Shown here piece after piece: positions 20,665 to 22,163 of a DNA stretch of 22,163 bases; position 1 is the first letter of the stretch, and each line of letters opens with the position of its first letter. The notes under the pieces are model-generated. The model had not been told where the DNA came from. It made no database searches and was given only the letters and a program-made list of their open reading frames with translations. Made by a program: the position numbers and the translations under genes. Source of the DNA: CAZCZY01 sp964503525. Its GTDB lineage: Bacteria; Patescibacteriota; JAUYIX01. The stretch lies in contig CAZCZY010000002.1 in assembly GCA_964503525.1 (NCBI GenBank), positions 1 through 22,163 of the forward strand. Direction: 5' to 3'.

Positions 20665-22163
20665 AAAAATATACGAACAAAAGTAACGTACGAGCCTGTC
20701 ACGCGCGGGTGGCGAAATTGGCAACCGCACATCCTTGAGGTGGATGCGCCGCAAGGCTTGGAGGTTCGAGTCCTCTCCCGCGCACCAGACAGGAAAAGTC
20801 AAAGAGTTTTGGTTCGCCTCGCTTCGCTCGGCGACTAATTTGTATTCAATTTTGGGGGTAAAAACGAATTCCCGATTTCGCAAAATATGGTTCGAGCCGA
20901 TGTTTTTCAGAAATGTTGGCAATTCGGAAAGATTATTCTCATCAATCAATTTCGCGGCTTGATTTAAGGATTTTACGAACTCACGAGCCGGTTCGAGCCA
21001 AGATAACCCTTTTGTCTCAAAGTCGGTAATTTTTTCGTTTAGCGTGATTTTTTGAGACAACAAACTTTGTTTTTTGGCGGTGTATTCCTCTATGGATAAA
21101 GCGTCGTCTAAATAGATGTCTAATAGTTTTTGAAGTTTTACCTCAACTTGTGCTAACTGCTCTTTCAAAACGCTAACCTCGGCTTGTGCATCCTCTCTCG
21201 CTTTATCCTGTTCGCTATCCAACGCCGCCAAAACTTTTTCAGTGTCTTGGCTCGACAAAGAAACTTTTTGAAGATAAGAAGTGATTTGTTCGGTCAGTGC
21301 TTCTTCGCGGAGATAATGCTTTTCTTGGCAAAGACCCTTCTTTTTCGTACATCGGTAATAGTTATGACCTTTTTGTCTTTCAGCAGTTATTGAGCAACCA
21401 CAAGAAGCACATTTTAAAAGGCCAAGAAAAGCAAAATCGTTTTTGTGAGATTCCTGTACTTTCCCTCGTTTACTCATCACTTCTTGGCATTTATCAAAAA
21501 GTTTCTTTGAGATTAACGGCTCGTGTTTTCCCTCAAAAATTTCCCCCTTCCATTTCATCAATCCCAAGTAAAAAATATTTTGTAGATTCTTTTGTATGTT
21601 GGCGATAACAAGCGGTTTACCGAGATTGCCAACCAAACCACTTTCCTTGCACCAATTTGCGAGAGAATGAAGCGTATATGCTCCGGTGGCATACATCTCA
21701 AACATCGTGCAGATTTTCGGTGCTTTGTCTTGGTCAATATCAATCCCTCTAGTTTTTTGATTATTGGTGTAGCCCACCGGAGCCCAACCAGGCCAAGTAC
21801 CGTTTCTGATTTTTTGCCGCAAACCTCGCTTCACAATCTCTCGCAAATTATCTACAAAATATTTTGATTGTCCGAAAGCGATATTGAGCATAAACAAGCC
21901 CTGTGGTGTTGGCTCAAACCAAAAGGTGGGAAATTTGAGGGAACGAATCAAGCCGCGATCTACAAAATGGATAATCTTTCCACCGTCTACAGAATTACGT
22001 GCGAGACGGTCTGGGTGCCAAGATATTATTCCGTCTGCCTTTCCGGATTCGAGAATTGCCAACATTTCTGCGAATTTAATTCGCCCGGGTTCTTTTGCGG
22101 TTTTGGCCTCGCACAGTGAGGCGACAATTTCAAGTTTTTCTTTGGCGGCATACTCTTGCAACT
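20593..22163 (-). CDS. Large serine recombinase, 5' end outside window, reading antisense through tRNA-Leu
   Basis: The visible 523 or so residues begin inside the resolvase catalytic domain: the nucleophilic Ser is beyond the window, but the 'DRLARNSVDGGKII' motif is present. A recombinase (PF07508-type) domain follows at about 120-235 ('PVGYTN', 'GLMKWKGEIFEGKHEPLISKKLFDKCQ'). The zinc ribbon has CASCGC and CTKKKGLC, and a coiled coil at 310-370 follows, as in transposon and phage integrases. The C-terminus is odd: after 'SLTFPV' the frame reads 'WCAGEDSNLQALRR...', which is the complement of tRNA-Leu, and continues into udg before a stop at 20593. The native gene probably ends at or near the attachment site, and the last 70-odd residues are host DNA read through after integration. 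It belongs to an element extending rightward. Confidence 0.85.
   Translation of the reverse strand, partial: LQEYAAKEKLEIVASLCEAKTAKEPGRIKFAEMLAILESGKADGIISWHPDRLARNSVDGGKIIHFVDRGLIRSLKFPTFWFEPTPQGLFMLNIAFGQSKYFVDNLREIVKRGLRQKIRNGTWPGWAPVGYTNNQKTRGIDIDQDKAPKICTMFEMYATGAYTLHSLANWCKESGLVGNLGKPLVIANIQKNLQNIFYLGLMKWKGEIFEGKHEPLISKKLFDKCQEVMSKRGKVQESHKNDFAFLGLLKCASCGCSITAERQKGHNYYRCTKKKGLCQEKHYLREEALTEQITSYLQKVSLSSQDTEKVLAALDSEQDKAREDAQAEVSVLKEQLAQVEVKLQKLLDIYLDDALSIEEYTAKKQSLLSQKITLNEKITDFETKGLSWLEPAREFVKSLNQAAKLIDENNLSELPTFLKNIGSNHILRNREFVFTPKIEYKLVAERSEANQNSLTFPVWCAGEDSNLQALRRIHLKDVRLPISPPARDRLVRYFCSYIFSSASSGTHLVQQALLFLFFFDGL
20661..20689 (+). promoter_or_regulatory. Predicted promoter of tRNA-Leu
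   Basis: TTGAAA (20661-20666), a 17-base spacer and TAACGT (20684-20689) would start transcription about eight bases before the mature 5' end of the tRNA. The -35 overlaps the udg stop codon. The -10 is a weak match. Confidence 0.35.
20703..20787 (+). tRNA. trnL: tRNA-Leu(GAG), CCA encoded
   Basis: The acceptor stem GCGCGGG (20703-20709) pairs with CCCGCGC (20777-20783), followed by discriminator A and an encoded CCA (20785-20787). The anticodon arm is CATCC-TTGAGGT-GGATG with anticodon GAG at 20737-20739, reading CUC/CUU leucine codons. A long variable arm (about 20747-20759), as expected for leucine, precedes the T-arm with GGTTCGAGTCC. The serine recombinase ORF runs antisense across the whole gene. 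Confidence 0.95.
20814..20834. repeat. Short imperfect palindrome between tRNA-Leu and the recombinase core
   Basis: TCGCC (20814-20818) and GGCGA (20830-20834) flank the GC-rich segment CTCGCTTCGCTC-like centre, encoding AERSEA in the recombinase frame. Such 'RSEA' palindromes recur near recombinase ends in Patescibacteria as I recall. It may be an attachment-site arm or a small dispersed repeat; function is not shown. Confidence 0.4.

Noticed and set aside
20814..20834. Intrinsic terminator for tRNA-Leu
   Set aside because: The hairpin is imperfect and no T-run follows on the plus strand.

Overview
The window looks like a chromosomal segment of a Patescibacteria (CPR) bacterium. The evidence is compact housekeeping genes with little intergenic space, few Shine-Dalgarno (SD) sites in front of them, a membrane pyrophosphatase beside nusA and tig, and a zinc-ribbon serine recombinase next to a tRNA. 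TGA is used as a stop, so the code is standard. The phylum call is inference; no rRNA or marker phylogeny is available here.

Layout. 1-598 (-): 5' part of a membrane-anchored protein of unknown function. 718-4904 (+): a tight host run of PAS/GAF sensor, RNase HII (rnhB), a methyltransferase with a basic N-terminal tail, a two-helix membrane protein with double zinc ribbon, and a YraN/UPF0102 nuclease-fold protein. 4905-13590: an accessory island of six unusual genes. Genes A (four predicted HTH units) and B (GHKL ATPase with two Ig-like domains) form a translationally coupled operon. C (coiled coil, minus strand) and D (possible Rossmann methyltransferase-like N-terminus) are transcribed divergently. 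E is a small helical protein. F is an AlkB-type 2OG-Fe(II) dioxygenase. 13642-20664 (+): promoter plus immediate terminator, then nusA, hppA, tig, a tandem CBS protein, nfo and a type 4 uracil-DNA glycosylase. 20703-20787: tRNA-Leu(GAG), overlapped antisense by a large serine recombinase that runs off the window end.

The island is the most unusual part. Each of its five transcription units has its own TTGAC(A/T) -35 box and a -10 box starting TAG, usually inside a unit-specific inverted repeat. Each has a strong SD site, and intrinsic terminators follow B, C, D, E and F. The host genes around it mostly lack visible SD sites. This suggests co-regulated, independently transcribed genes acquired as a set. 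A plausible but unproven reading is a regulated DNA-protection or conflict system: a GHKL ATPase of the kind found with restriction systems, a multi-HTH partner, a methyltransferase-like protein and an alkylation-repair dioxygenase.

Two further regulatory signals stand out. A direct repeat of TTAATCTTT at 11-bp period occurs twice near host genes. Upstream of nusA, a strong promoter is followed within about 10 bases by a perfect hairpin terminator, and then by a duplicated 11-bp element.
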